This document shows positions 47,170 to 55,870 of a DNA stretch of 64,000 bases, piece by piece. Position numbers and translations under genes: made by a program. Each line of letters starts with the position of its first letter. Positions within the stretch are counted from its first letter, which is position 1. Below the pieces are notes generated by a model. The model saw nothing but the letters and a program-made list of their open reading frames with translations, was not told the DNA's origin and made no database searches. The DNA comes from CAVPEW01 sp963703565 (GTDB lineage Bacteria > Actinomycetota > Acidimicrobiia > Acidimicrobiales > VFJN01), in the NCBI GenBank assembly GCA_963703565.1, contig CAVPEW010000007.1, positions 1 through 64,000 on the forward strand, given 5' to 3'.

Positions 47170-49407
47170 TCAGCTCCGCACGATCGCGCGCGGCTCGCTC
47201 CTGGGGCCCTCGGTCGCGCCCGGATCACCGCGGCCCTCCGGCTCGGCTCCGCCTTCGCCCGGATCGTGGGCCGATGTGGCGACGGGCGCCTCGAGACGCA
47301 GGGTGGGCAGGAGCCGGTCGAGCCAGCGCGGGAACCACCAGTTGGCCCGCCCCAGCAGCTCCATGGTGGCCGGGACCAGCACCATGCGCACGACCGTGGC
47401 GTCGACGAAGACGGCCACGGCCAGGCCCAGCCCGAAGGTCTTGACGATGACGTCCCCGCCGGCCACGAACGACAGGAACACCGCCACCATGATCGCAGCG
47501 GCGGCGGTGATGACCCGGGCGGTCGCGGCGAGGCCGTCGGCGACGGCGGAGGCGTTGACGCCGGTGCGGTCGTACTCCTCACGGATGCGCGACAGCAGGA
47601 AGACCTCGTAGTCCATGGACAGGCCGAAGAGGATCGCGAACAGCATCATCGGGACGAACGCCATGATCGGCGCCGTGTGGTCGAGCCCGATGAGGCCGGC
47701 ACCCCAGCCCCACTGGAACACCGCCACCACCACGCCGTAGGCGGCTCCGATCGAGAGCAGGTTCATGATCGCTGCCTTGGCCGGGACCAGCACCGAGCGG
47801 AACACCACCATCAACAACAGGAAGGACAGGACCAGCACGGCGCCGATGAACACCGGCAAGCGGCGAGACAGCAGCTCGGTCATGTCCACGAACAGCGCCG
47901 TGGCCCCGCTCACCTTCACCTCGAGCCCCGAGCCCGCTGCCGCCCTCGGAAGCACCTCGTCGCGCAGGAGGTCGACGAGGTCCTGGGTATCGGTCACGTG
48001 CGGGGCGGTCTCGGGGACGACGAACATCGCCATCGCCGTACCGCCTTCGTTGCGGATCGCCGGGGCGGCCAGGGCCACCCCGGGAGTGCCAGCGACGGCG
48101 CGGGTGATGCGTGCCAGGTCGGCGTCCACGCCGGGATCGTCGGGATCGGTGGGGGCGACCAGCAGCAGCGGCCCGTTGAAGCCGACCCCGAACTCGTCGG
48201 TGATGAGCTCGTAGGCCCGGTGGCTCGACGAGTCCGGCGGCCCGCTGGAGAAGTCGAACCCGCCCAGGCGCATCGAGGTGACCGGTGCGGCGAGGATGCC
48301 CAGCACGATCAAGGCGCCGACCAGGGCGAACCACGGGTGGGCCTGCACCTGGCGGCTCCAGCGGTGCCAGCGGGTGCCAGCGAGGGGCACGGCGTCCCGG
48401 CGTCCCACGCGACCCTTGTCGATGCCGTGACCGACGAAGCCCAGCACCGCGGGCAACAGCGTCACCGCCCCCACCACCGTGGTGCCCACCGCCAACGAGG
48501 AGCTCACGGCCATGCCGACCATGATCGACAGGCCCATCAGCAGCATCCCCAGCAGGGAGATGACGACCGTGACACCGGCGAACACGACCGCTCGCCCGGA
48601 GGTGTCCAGCGCGGCGACCACTGCATCCTCGGGCTCGAGCCCCGACCTCAACGACTCGCGGTAGCGCACCACGATGAACAGGGCGTAGTCGATCCCGACC
48701 CCGAGGCCGATCATCGCCGCCATGGCCGGGGCGAAGCTGAACACGTCCACCACGTGGGCGAGCAGCAACATCCCCGACAGGCTCACGCCAAGTCCCACCA
48801 GCGCCATCAGTACCGGGAGCCCCGCAGCGACCACCGAGCCGAACGTGACCAGCAGAACCACCAGGGCCAGCACGAGCCCCGCGCCCTCCCGCCAGCTGGC
48901 GATCTCCATCTCGGCGAACAGCGCGGTCGGCCCGCCCACGCGCACCTCGACTCCATGCGCCGTGGCCTCGTCGGCCCGGTCGATGATCTCGCGGACCATC
49001 TCGACGTCGACATCGGGCCCGAAGGAGGCCATGCGCACCTGGGCGATGGCCGCCGTGCGGTCGCCGTTGGGCACCGCCAGCAGGTCCTCGTAGGGCGAAA
49101 CGACCTCCCGCACGCCGTCTAGCCTCGAGACGTCGTCGAGGAAGGCCTCGACGGTGGCACGCACATCCGGGTCGTCCAGGCCCGCCTCGGCCCGGATCGG
49201 CACCATCAAGGGGTCGCCGTAGTACTCCGGGAAGTGGTCCCGCAAGAAGTCGAAGCCGTCCTGGGACTCGGACTCGGCGAGCTGGAAGTCGTTGGAGAAC
49301 TTGCCGTGGCCCGCGAGGGTACCCACGCCGAGCGCGCCCAGCAGCACCAACCAGCCGACCAGGACGAGGCGACGCCTGCGGAAGCACCACCGAGCGAGAC
49401 GGGACAC
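47170..49407 (-). CDS. MMPL/RND-family transporter
   Basis: 745 residues, two repeats of 1+5 helices with extracytoplasmic loops. GIGVGIDYALF-type motif GLGVGIDYALFIVVRYRE and FGLSMDYEVFLLSRIREEYD carry the proton-relay Asp-Tyr pairs. Exports lipids, polyketides or drugs in actinobacteria. GTG 49407 has GGAGGT upstream; the frame beyond it is unlikely to be translated. Upstream lies a 7-bp inverted repeat. Confidence 0.9.
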   Translation of the reverse strand: MSRLARWCFRRRRLVLVGWLVLLGALGVGTLAGHGKFSNDFQLAESESQDGFDFLRDHFPEYYGDPLMVPIRAEAGLDDPDVRATVEAFLDDVSRLDGVREVVSPYEDLLAVPNGDRTAAIAQVRMASFGPDVDVEMVREIIDRADEATAHGVEVRVGGPTALFAEMEIASWREGAGLVLALVVLLVTFGSVVAAGLPVLMALVGLGVSLSGMLLLAHVVDVFSFAPAMAAMIGLGVGIDYALFIVVRYRESLRSGLEPEDAVVAALDTSGRAVVFAGVTVVISLLGMLLMGLSIMVGMAVSSSLAVGTTVVGAVTLLPAVLGFVGHGIDKGRVGRRDAVPLAGTRWHRWSRQVQAHPWFALVGALIVLGILAAPVTSMRLGGFDFSSGPPDSSSHRAYELITDEFGVGFNGPLLLVAPTDPDDPGVDADLARITRAVAGTPGVALAAPAIRNEGGTAMAMFVVPETAPHVTDTQDLVDLLRDEVLPRAAAGSGLEVKVSGATALFVDMTELLSRRLPVFIGAVLVLSFLLLMVVFRSVLVPAKAAIMNLLSIGAAYGVVVAVFQWGWGAGLIGLDHTAPIMAFVPMMLFAILFGLSMDYEVFLLSRIREEYDRTGVNASAVADGLAATARVITAAAAIMVAVFLSFVAGGDVIVKTFGLGLAVAVFVDATVVRMVLVPATMELLGRANWWFPRWLDRLLPTLRLEAPVATSAHDPGEGGAEPEGRGDPGATEGPRSEPRAIVRS

Positions 49408-49445
49408 CGGACCTCCGGGTGGGGGGAGACCCAGAGCCTGCACTA

Positions 49446-49471
49446 TGCGACAAATGCAATGCAATGTCGCA
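49446..49471. promoter_or_regulatory. Inverted repeat upstream of the MMPL gene, candidate operator
   Basis: TGCGACA and TGTCGCA, exact reverse complements separated by 12 nt of ATGCAATGCAA-type sequence. A smaller palindrome ACGGA-CA-TCCGT follows at 49475-49486. The patch is clearly less GC-rich than its surroundings. Two TetR genes are near; which one binds is unknown. Confidence 0.55.
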
Positions 49472-49521
49472 ATACGGACATCCGTGAGTACCCGGACAGG
49501 CAAGGCGCCGCCGCCGTGACT

Positions 49522-49554
49522 GGTCCCCCGCCGTCGCGGCGGCGGCAGGGGACC
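49522..49554 (-). terminator. Long hairpin after the nitronate monooxygenase gene
   Basis: GGTCCCC pairs with GGGGACC around an inner CGCCG-TCG-CGGCG hairpin. It begins 3 nt past the stop codon of the gene it terminates. Confidence 0.7.
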
Positions 49555-49557
49555 TGC

Positions 49558-50703
49558 TCAGCCCTCCAGCTGGGCCTGCAGCGTCTGCACGGTGTCGATG
49601 TACTCGTCGATCAGGTCGAAGACGACCTGCGAGGCGCTCTTGCGCTCGTTCATGGTGCCGACGATCTGACCCACGAAGTAGTTGGCCAGCTTCTCGGCCC
49701 CCGAGCCCACGTGGTGCGAGGCGCGGGCGATGCGGGCCTGTGCGGCAGCGGTGAGCACCGGCTGCAACGGCATGCCCAGCGGCTCTGGGGTGTCGGCGCG
49801 GGCCCACTCCTCGGTCCAAGCGGACTTGAGCATGCGGGCGTGCTTGCCGGTGATCGACCGGGAGCGGATGGTGTCGGCAGAGGTCGCTGCGAGGAACTTC
49901 TCCTTGACCACCGGGTGGGTCTCGGCCTCGTCGGTGGTCAGCCACACCGAGCCGCACCACACGCCCTGGGCGCCCAGGGCCAGCGACGCCGCGAGCTGAC
50001 GGCCCCGACCGATGCCCCCGGCGGCGAGCACCGGGACGTCGACCGCATCGACGATCTCGGGCACGAGCACCATCGTGCCTATCTCGCCGGTGTGCCCGCC
50101 CGCCTCGGAGCCCTGGGCGATGATCACGTCCACTCCGGCCTGCACGTGGCGCTCGGCGTGCACCGCCTTGCCGGCGAGTGCGCCCACCAGGCGCCCGGCC
50201 GCCTTGGCCTGGTCGATCATGAACTGGGGTGGCGAGCCCAGCGCGTTGGCGACGAACGCGGTGCGGTGCGCCAGGGCGATGTCGAGCTGGGGTCCGGCAG
50301 CGGCAGCGGAGAAGGGGGCCGCCCCGCTCGAGCGCCCCAGGCCCCTGCCCGTGTCGATGGTCTCGTCGGGCGGGAACTCGGGCACCTCGTAGCGGGCCAG
50401 GATGTCCTCGACGAAGGCCTGGTGCTCGGGTGGGATGAGCGCCCGGATGTCCTCCATGGTGTAGCCGTCCTTCTCGTCGCCGGCGTACTTGGCCGGGATG
50501 ATCAGGTCGACGCCGTAGGGCTTCTCGCCGATCTCGGCCTCGATCCAGTCGAGGTCGATCTCGAGCTGTTCGGGCGTATGGGCCACGGCGCCCAGGACCC
50601 CGATCCCGCCCGCCTTGGACACGGCCGCGACGACGTCGCGGCAGTGCGAGAAGGCGAAGATCGGGAACTCGATGCCGAACAGTTCGGTCACGTCGGTGCG
50701 CAT
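49558..50703 (-). CDS. Nitronate monooxygenase-family flavoprotein
   Basis: 381 residues, FMN-binding TIM barrel: FAFSHCRDVVAAVSKAGGIG, GVDLIIPAKYAGD, IIAQGSEAGGHTGEIGT (conserved His) and VLAAGGIGRGRQLAASLALG. Family members oxidise nitronates or act as enoyl reductase-like proteins; substrate uncertain. ATG with AGGAG 6 nt upstream, which lies next to the 12-bp tandem repeats. Last gene of the acyl-CoA dehydrogenase/TetR operon, overlapping the TetR gene by 16 nt. Confidence 0.87.
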   Translation of the reverse strand: MRTDVTELFGIEFPIFAFSHCRDVVAAVSKAGGIGVLGAVAHTPEQLEIDLDWIEAEIGEKPYGVDLIIPAKYAGDEKDGYTMEDIRALIPPEHQAFVEDILARYEVPEFPPDETIDTGRGLGRSSGAAPFSAAAAGPQLDIALAHRTAFVANALGSPPQFMIDQAKAAGRLVGALAGKAVHAERHVQAGVDVIIAQGSEAGGHTGEIGTMVLVPEIVDAVDVPVLAAGGIGRGRQLAASLALGAQGVWCGSVWLTTDEAETHPVVKEKFLAATSADTIRSRSITGKHARMLKSAWTEEWARADTPEPLGMPLQPVLTAAAQARIARASHHVGSGAEKLANYFVGQIVGTMNERKSASQVVFDLIDEYIDTVQTLQAQLEG

Positions 50704-51548
50704 GGGACTCCTTGTGAGTTGGACAGTGAGTTGGACAGTGAGCTGGACAGTGAGCTGGACAGTGGTCCGTACGTTGACCTGGACGGCGGAACGGACGCAC
50801 CCGTCGCCGGGCCGGCAGCCCAGGGCGCCGAGGCTTCGGAATGGGCGACGCGCCCGCCCCCCCGTTGGCGCCTCGAGCCTCCGGGCAGGCTCCGCAGGCC
50901 GGCCAGGACGACCTCGACGACCTCGTCCGCGGCGTGCCGCGGCGACGAGCGCAGGGTCGGCATCACCTCTGCGGCTGCCAGGGTGGCGCCCACGCCGGCT
51001 ATGACCTGGGCCAACGCCCGGGTGTCGATCGGAGCCACCTCGCCTCGCTCGACGGCCAGGTCGAGCAGCCCGGCGGTCACGGCCACCAGGTAGCCCGAGT
51101 GCGCCGCCGCCAACGCCGACGCACCGGGCACCAGCGCCATGTCGCGGACGAAGGCCTCGGTGGTGTCGACCACCGCCACGTGGGCCGCGCCGAGGTAGGC
51201 CCGCAGCGCGTCCAGCGCTCCCGGGCCCCCAGCCCGTCGAACCGCCCGGCGGGCCCGGCGACCGGTCTCCCACAGGTGGCGGTCGATCGCCACCAGCACG
51301 AGCTCCTCTCGGCTGGGCGCGAGCGAGTAGAGGGTCCGCAACGAGCAGTTCAGCTCGGATGCCAGGTCGGCCATGGTCAGCTGGGCGAAGCCCCCGCCGG
51401 CGAACAGGGCCGAGACCTCGTCGAGCAGCTCGCGCTGGCGGGTCGTGAGACGGGCGCAGCGGCCGCGGTCGAGCACCGGTCGGGGTCGCGCCACGGCGGC
51501 GATGCGACGCTCGACCTGTGCGTCGGGCGCCGTGTAGGCCGTGCTCAA
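50688..51548 (-). CDS. TetR-family regulator with repetitive Ser-Leu tail
   Basis: 286 residues. HTH at ~38-82 (DEVSALFAGGGFAQLTMADL, LNCSLRTLYSLAPSREEL) and a TetR C-domain to ~225. The rest is Gly/Arg/Ala-rich and ends SSSLSSSLSNSLSNSQ from the tandem repeats. The TTG start overlaps the acyl-CoA dehydrogenase stop (TTGA); a GTG for VERRIAAV about 13 codons in is an alternative. Cotranscribed with its presumed target genes. Confidence 0.83.
   Translation of the reverse strand: MSTAYTAPDAQVERRIAAVARPRPVLDRGRCARLTTRQRELLDEVSALFAGGGFAQLTMADLASELNCSLRTLYSLAPSREELVLVAIDRHLWETGRRARRAVRRAGGPGALDALRAYLGAAHVAVVDTTEAFVRDMALVPGASALAAAHSGYLVAVTAGLLDLAVERGEVAPIDTRALAQVIAGVGATLAAAEVMPTLRSSPRHAADEVVEVVLAGLRSLPGGSRRQRGGGRVAHSEASAPWAAGPATGASVPPSRSTYGPLSSSLSSSLSNSLSNSQGVPCAPT
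50714..50761. repeat. Four tandem 12-bp repeats
   Basis: Unit GTGAGYTGGACA, four perfect-phase copies: two with T and two with C at position 6. Being 12 bp, copies can be gained or lost without frameshift. They encode a repeating Ser-(Ser/Asn)-Ser-Leu tail of the TetR protein and end just before the ribosome site of the next gene. Confidence 0.9.
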
Positions 51549-52765
51549 CCCCGGCGCGCCTCGGACCAGGTCTTGCCGGCCTCCACGTTGGTCTCACGGC
51601 CCAGGCCGAGGACCATCTCCGCGACGATGTTGCGCTGCACGGCGAACGTGCCGCCACCCAGGGTGAGCGCGGGCGAGAAGAGGAACCCGTAGCTCCAGAT
51701 GGGGTCGACATCGTCGTGGCCGAACCGGTCGCTGGTCAGCTCGGTCGCGCCACCGCGGGCACGAGCGGGGAGCTCCCCCTCGGGACCGGAGCCGGCCAAC
51801 ATCCCGCGGGTCCCGGCCAGCTCCTTGGCCAGCGCCATCACGTGCTGGCCGTGCTCGTCGGCCATGATCTTCTGGATCGAGGCCTCGGGTCCGGGGGTGC
51901 GGCCGTTGAGGCGGGCCGACAGGGTCCGCAGCCGGTTCAGGCGCAGCACCTCGGCCTCGATGTGCAAGGCGGCGGCACGCTGGCGCACCCGGCGGTCGCC
52001 GCATCCACCCCGGGCCCGTACCAGGTCGAGCAGGTCGGCCGCGGAAGGGCCGGCCCCCCACAGCGAACCCGCCGAGGACAGCGAGACGCGCTCGTTGGAC
52101 AGCGTCACCTTGGCCAGGCGCCAACCGTCGCCCTCCTCACCCACGCGCAGCGAAGCTGGGAGCCGCACGTCGTCGAAGAAGACCTGGTTGAACGAGTGCG
52201 CCGTGGTCATGTCGATGATCGGCGACATGGACAGCCCGGGCAGGTCGGTCGGGCAGATGAAGTACGAGATGCCCTTGTGCTTGGGCACGTCGGGGTCGGT
52301 GCGAGCGATCAGGATGCCGTACTTGGCGTGGTGACCCCCCGAGGTCCAGATCTTCGTGCCGTTGACGACGTACTCGTCGCCGTCGCGCACGGCCCTGGTC
52401 GAGAGCCCGGCCAGGTCCGAACCGGCGTCGGGCTCGGAGAACATCTGGCACCAGAACTCCTCCCCGGCGAGCAGCGGGGGCAGGTACGTGCGCTTCTGGT
52501 CCTCGGTGCCCGCCAGCAGGATCGTGGGGCCCGCCCAGCCGATCCCGATGGGGTTGCGCGGCATGCTCACCCCTGCCCGGGTGAGCTCGTCGTCGATGAT
52601 CAGCTGGTGCATCGGGTCGGCGCTCAGGCCCCAGGGGGCCGGCCAGTGGGGCACTACGTAGCCGGCTTCGGACAGCTCCCGCCCGCTCGGGTCTGGGTGC
52701 TCGGCCAGCCACGCCCGCACAGCACTGCGACGTGGGTCGTCGTCGGGCGGGAAGTCGAAGTCCAT
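51545..52765 (-). CDS. Acyl-CoA dehydrogenase
   Basis: 406 residues. WCQMFSEPDAGSDLAGLSTR and TKIWTSGGHHAKYGILIART for FAD and substrate, NQVFFDDVRLPAS, and the C-terminal FAD-dimer helix bundle. The ACAD_FadE29/FadE17-like subgroup that pairs in heterotetramers is possible; the usual catalytic Glu position was not firmly located. ATG 52765 fits the family start MDFDFPPDDDP. A TAGCTT box at 52823-52828 may be the promoter of the three-gene operon. Confidence 0.88.
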   Translation of the reverse strand: MDFDFPPDDDPRRSAVRAWLAEHPDPSGRELSEAGYVVPHWPAPWGLSADPMHQLIIDDELTRAGVSMPRNPIGIGWAGPTILLAGTEDQKRTYLPPLLAGEEFWCQMFSEPDAGSDLAGLSTRAVRDGDEYVVNGTKIWTSGGHHAKYGILIARTDPDVPKHKGISYFICPTDLPGLSMSPIIDMTTAHSFNQVFFDDVRLPASLRVGEEGDGWRLAKVTLSNERVSLSSAGSLWGAGPSAADLLDLVRARGGCGDRRVRQRAAALHIEAEVLRLNRLRTLSARLNGRTPGPEASIQKIMADEHGQHVMALAKELAGTRGMLAGSGPEGELPARARGGATELTSDRFGHDDVDPIWSYGFLFSPALTLGGGTFAVQRNIVAEMVLGLGRETNVEAGKTWSEARRG

Positions 52766-52866
52766 CGGTTCGCACGCACCCCCGGTCCCCTGCAACGCCG
52801 GTCGGTGCCGCCGCGGGCCGTCAAGCTAGGAGGTGGTAACCCTCGCCCGCCATTCTTACCAGCGCC

Positions 52867-52879
52867 AGATGTCACATCT
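52867..52879. promoter_or_regulatory. 13-bp palindrome upstream of the acyl-CoA dehydrogenase operon
   Basis: AGATGT-C-ACATCT, perfect arms around a central C. It lies about 40 nt upstream of the likely -10. A weaker GGTAA...TTACC pair (52835-52860) lies between. Candidate binding site for the operon's TetR. Confidence 0.45.
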
Positions 52880-52897
52880 CGTTGAGCCTGCCCCGGG

Positions 52898-53725
52898 TCA
52901 GACGCAGCGGTTCCGCAGGGCGCCCACGCCGTCGATCCAGCTCTCGAGCACCATGCCCGGTCGCAGGGCTCGCGGCGGGGTCCTGCTGAACCCGACCCCG
53001 GCGGGCGTGCCGGTGAAGACCACGTCGCCGGGCCACAGCGGCAGCACCTCCGACAAGGTGGCCAGGAGGGGCCCCACGCCGTGCAGCATCTGGGAGGTCC
53101 GGGCCTGCTGGACCACCTCACCGTCGACTGCACAGCCCAGGGCGAGGTCATCGCGCTCGGCCAGCTCGTCGGGGCTGACCACCCACGGGCCCATCGGCCC
53201 GTAGCCGCGACGCGACTTGCCCAGGCTGAACTGGCCCCCGGCAGCGAACTGCAGGGTGCGATCCGACACGTCCTGTCCCACCGTGACGCCCGCGATGTGG
53301 GACCAGGCCTCGTCCGCGGACACCCGGTCGGCCAGGCGGCCGACCACGACCACCAGCTCGACCTCCCAGTCGACGGAGTCGCCCACGACGACGATGTCGT
53401 CGTGGGGTCCGGCCAGACACGCCGGGAACTTCGTGAACACCGCCGGTACGGCGGGCACCGACATCGACGCCTCCGCCGCGTGCTCCGCGTAGTTGAGCCC
53501 CACCGCGAAGACCTGCCGGGCACCTTGTGCCGGGCAGCCGAGCAGGGACGGGTCGAGTGGTCCGGTCCCCGACGTGAGCGTGCCGGCCAGGTCGGCCAGC
53601 TCGTCGAAGCGCTCGTAGCAGTCGGCGAGGTCCGGGCCGAGGGACCCCCCCGACACCGCTGCCACATCGGCCACCTCGTCGCCCAGCACCAGCGCAGCCC
53701 GGCCGTCGTGGTTGGCCAGCCTCAT
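52898..53725 (-). CDS. Fumarylacetoacetate hydrolase-family protein
   Basis: 275 residues. VGLNYAEHAAEASM, FTKFPACLAGPHDDIV and the metal-binding WEVELVVVVGR (E-x-E type), then DVSDRTLQ and VVFTGTPAGVGFSRTP. FAH proteins hydrolyse, decarboxylate or isomerise oxo-acids in aromatic breakdown. ATG 53725, 7 nt after lgt, so it may be transcribed with lgt. Confidence 0.88.
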   Translation of the reverse strand: MRLANHDGRAALVLGDEVADVAAVSGGSLGPDLADCYERFDELADLAGTLTSGTGPLDPSLLGCPAQGARQVFAVGLNYAEHAAEASMSVPAVPAVFTKFPACLAGPHDDIVVVGDSVDWEVELVVVVGRLADRVSADEAWSHIAGVTVGQDVSDRTLQFAAGGQFSLGKSRRGYGPMGPWVVSPDELAERDDLALGCAVDGEVVQQARTSQMLHGVGPLLATLSEVLPLWPGDVVFTGTPAGVGFSRTPPRALRPGMVLESWIDGVGALRNRCV

Positions 53726-53732
53726 CGCGCCG

Positions 53733-54623
53733 TCACCTGTCTGCACCCGAACCCTGGGGCTCGGTGTCCGAACCCTGAGGCGCTCCCAGGGCGCCGAGGG
53801 ATCCATCCGCGTCGTCGACTGGCACTGCGCTACGAGAGCTCACGACCATCGCCGCCAGGGCGACTGCCAGCGTGAGCAGGCTGACCCAGGTGTTGACACG
53901 CCAGCCGGCTATCTCGTTGGCCGGGTCGATCCGCAACGACTCGACCCACAGGCGGCCCAGGGCGTAGCCACCCACGTAGAGGACGAACAGCTGGCCTCGA
54001 CGCAGCCGGGGACGGAGCCGACGCTCCACTATCACCAGCAGCCCGGCGAGGAGAAGGTTCCAGCACGCCTCGTAGGCGAAGGTCGGGTGGAAGGTGCTGA
54101 CCGACTCGTAGCCCCGGGGCCGATGCTCCGGGTCGATCCGCACCGCCCAGGGCAGGTCCGAGGGCCGCCCGAACAGCTCCTGGTTGAACCAGTTGCCGAG
54201 CCGGCCGATCGCCTGGGCGACCGGGAGCGCGGGCGCCACGACGTCCAGCAGCGGTGGGATGGCGAGCCCCTTGCGACGGGCCACGACCACGCCCGTGGCC
54301 ACGCCGGCGAGCAACCCGCCGGGGATCCCGAGACCGCCCTCCCACACCGCGAACGCGCTCCACCAGTCGCCCTGGAAGCGCTGGTAGTCGGTGAGCACGT
54401 GGTAGAGGCGGGCACCGACCAACCCGGCCGGAACGGCCCAGGCGGCGACCTGACCCAGCACTTCGGGATCGCCGCCGCGCGCGACGAAGCGCCGTTGCGC
54501 GATCCGTAGGGCCGCCAGCACGCCCAACGCGATGGCCAACCCGTAGGCGCGCAGCTCGAGGGGGCCCAGGCTCACGGCGTTGTCGCCCGGGCTGGGGATG
54601 GACGCCAGCAGGTCGGCTCGCAC
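53733..54623 (-). CDS. lgt: Prolipoprotein diacylglyceryl transferase
   Basis: 296 residues, seven helices. Family start LLASIPSPGDNAVSLGPLEL, essential RLYHVLTD region, and the signature GRLGNWFNQELFGRPSD. Attaches diacylglycerol to the lipobox Cys of prolipoproteins such as the LivK-type protein and the small lipoprotein here. GTG 54623, preceded by GGGGGAG, matches the usual N-terminus; an ATG at 54659 would add 12 residues. Confidence 0.93.
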   Translation of the reverse strand: MRADLLASIPSPGDNAVSLGPLELRAYGLAIALGVLAALRIAQRRFVARGGDPEVLGQVAAWAVPAGLVGARLYHVLTDYQRFQGDWWSAFAVWEGGLGIPGGLLAGVATGVVVARRKGLAIPPLLDVVAPALPVAQAIGRLGNWFNQELFGRPSDLPWAVRIDPEHRPRGYESVSTFHPTFAYEACWNLLLAGLLVIVERRLRPRLRRGQLFVLYVGGYALGRLWVESLRIDPANEIAGWRVNTWVSLLTLAVALAAMVVSSRSAVPVDDADGSLGALGAPQGSDTEPQGSGADR

Positions 54624-54695
54624 CGAGTGAGTCTCCCCCGCCGCTACCCCCGGCGCCATCGCGCTCCCGGTGGCCGGGACCGCCCGGCGCCGGGC

Positions 54696-55798
54696 TCAGG
54701 GTCGCGGTTCGGGCGCCGGTCGCCCCAGGTGGTAGCCCTGACCGAGCTGGCAGCCCACCGCCAGCAGGGCCACGGCCTGGGCCTGGGTCTCGATGCCCTC
54801 GGCCACCACGGCGGCACCGGTGAATCGGGCCGCCTCCACGATGCGGCTGGCCGCCCGTCCAACAGCGGGGTGGCGCGCTGCCGCCGCCACCACGGGCCGG
54901 TCGAGCTTGACGACGTCCACGGCAAGCAGGCGGACCATCTCCGCGGAGGTGGCGCTGGTGTCGGCGTCGTCCAGCGCGACGGCCAGGCCCAGGTCGCGCA
55001 GCGCTCGGATCGTCGATGCCGCGGCGTGCGGGTCGGCGCGCACCGACCCCACGGCTACTTCGACGACCAGGCGGGCGGGGTCAGCCCCCGTGTCGGCGAG
55101 CACCTCGCGCAAGCGGTGGGTGAGCCCCGGCTCGCGCAGCTCCGCCGCGGACAGGTTGATCGACAGGCCGGGCAGGTCGCTCGCGACGGCTCTTCGCAGG
55201 CGGTGCGTACGACGTGGCGACCGAGCCGCGCCGCCATCGCCGGGTCCTCGGCCAGCCCCAGGAAGGATCCCGGTCCGAGCCGACCGACGCCGGGCCTCTC
55301 CCAGCGCAGGAGGGCTTCGTAGCCGGCGACCCTCCCGTCGGCCAGATCAACCACGGGCTGGTAGTCGAAGGCCAGCTCGCCGGCTCTCAGGCCCCGTCGC
55401 AGAGCCCCCTCGTCGGGTGGCGTGCCGACGCCGACCTGGGACCAGCGCAGCACCGTGCGGGTTCGGCCCCGCTTGTCCCGCCGGGTGCTGGCCTCGGCTC
55501 GCAGACTCGACACGGCGCCGGCAGCGACGAGGCGGGCGGGGTCGACGGCTACCGGGCCGCCGGCCTGCCCGGCCCGTGAAACGGCACCGAGCACGCCGGC
55601 GAGGTCGCTGGGGTGGACGATCGATGCGAGGGTCCGCAGCCGCAGCTCCCGTGGGCTGCTGCCGGTGAGCTCGGCGGTGGCGCCCCCGGCGTGGACGATG
55701 CGGCCCTGCTCGTCCACGACCACCACGAGCTCGACGGGGTCGGTGGACCCGTCGCGCGGGCCAGCGGGCACGCCAACGTCGATGAGGTCGGTGCCCAC
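54696..55798 (-). CDS. PAS-EAL domain protein, frameshifted
   Basis: About 366 residues when one missing base is restored. N-terminal PAS-like part (VVVDEQGRIVHAGGATAEL), then EAL domain: DYQPVVDLADGRVAGYEALL RW in the first frame, and in the second LSINLSAAELREPGLTHR, LDDADTSA, VKLDRPVV, AEGIETQAQ and GQGYHLGRP. The switch is near 55186-55195; one extra G in GAAGAGCC restores TACEEAVASDLPG. The EAL, NLS, DD and E motifs suggest a cyclic-di-GMP phosphodiesterase. Start GTG 55798 or 55858. Confidence 0.75.
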
Positions 55799-55870
55799 GG
55801 CGGGGTGATCGGCACGCCGGGGGCAGCCCTGGAGCCCCTTAGCTGTGACCAACGCCACATGCCCGTGGGC

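Noticed and set aside
50714..50761. Origin-type iterons or a CRISPR remnant
   Set aside because: The 12-bp units are directly abutting, in coding frame and encode a coherent Ser-Leu tail, with no spacers.
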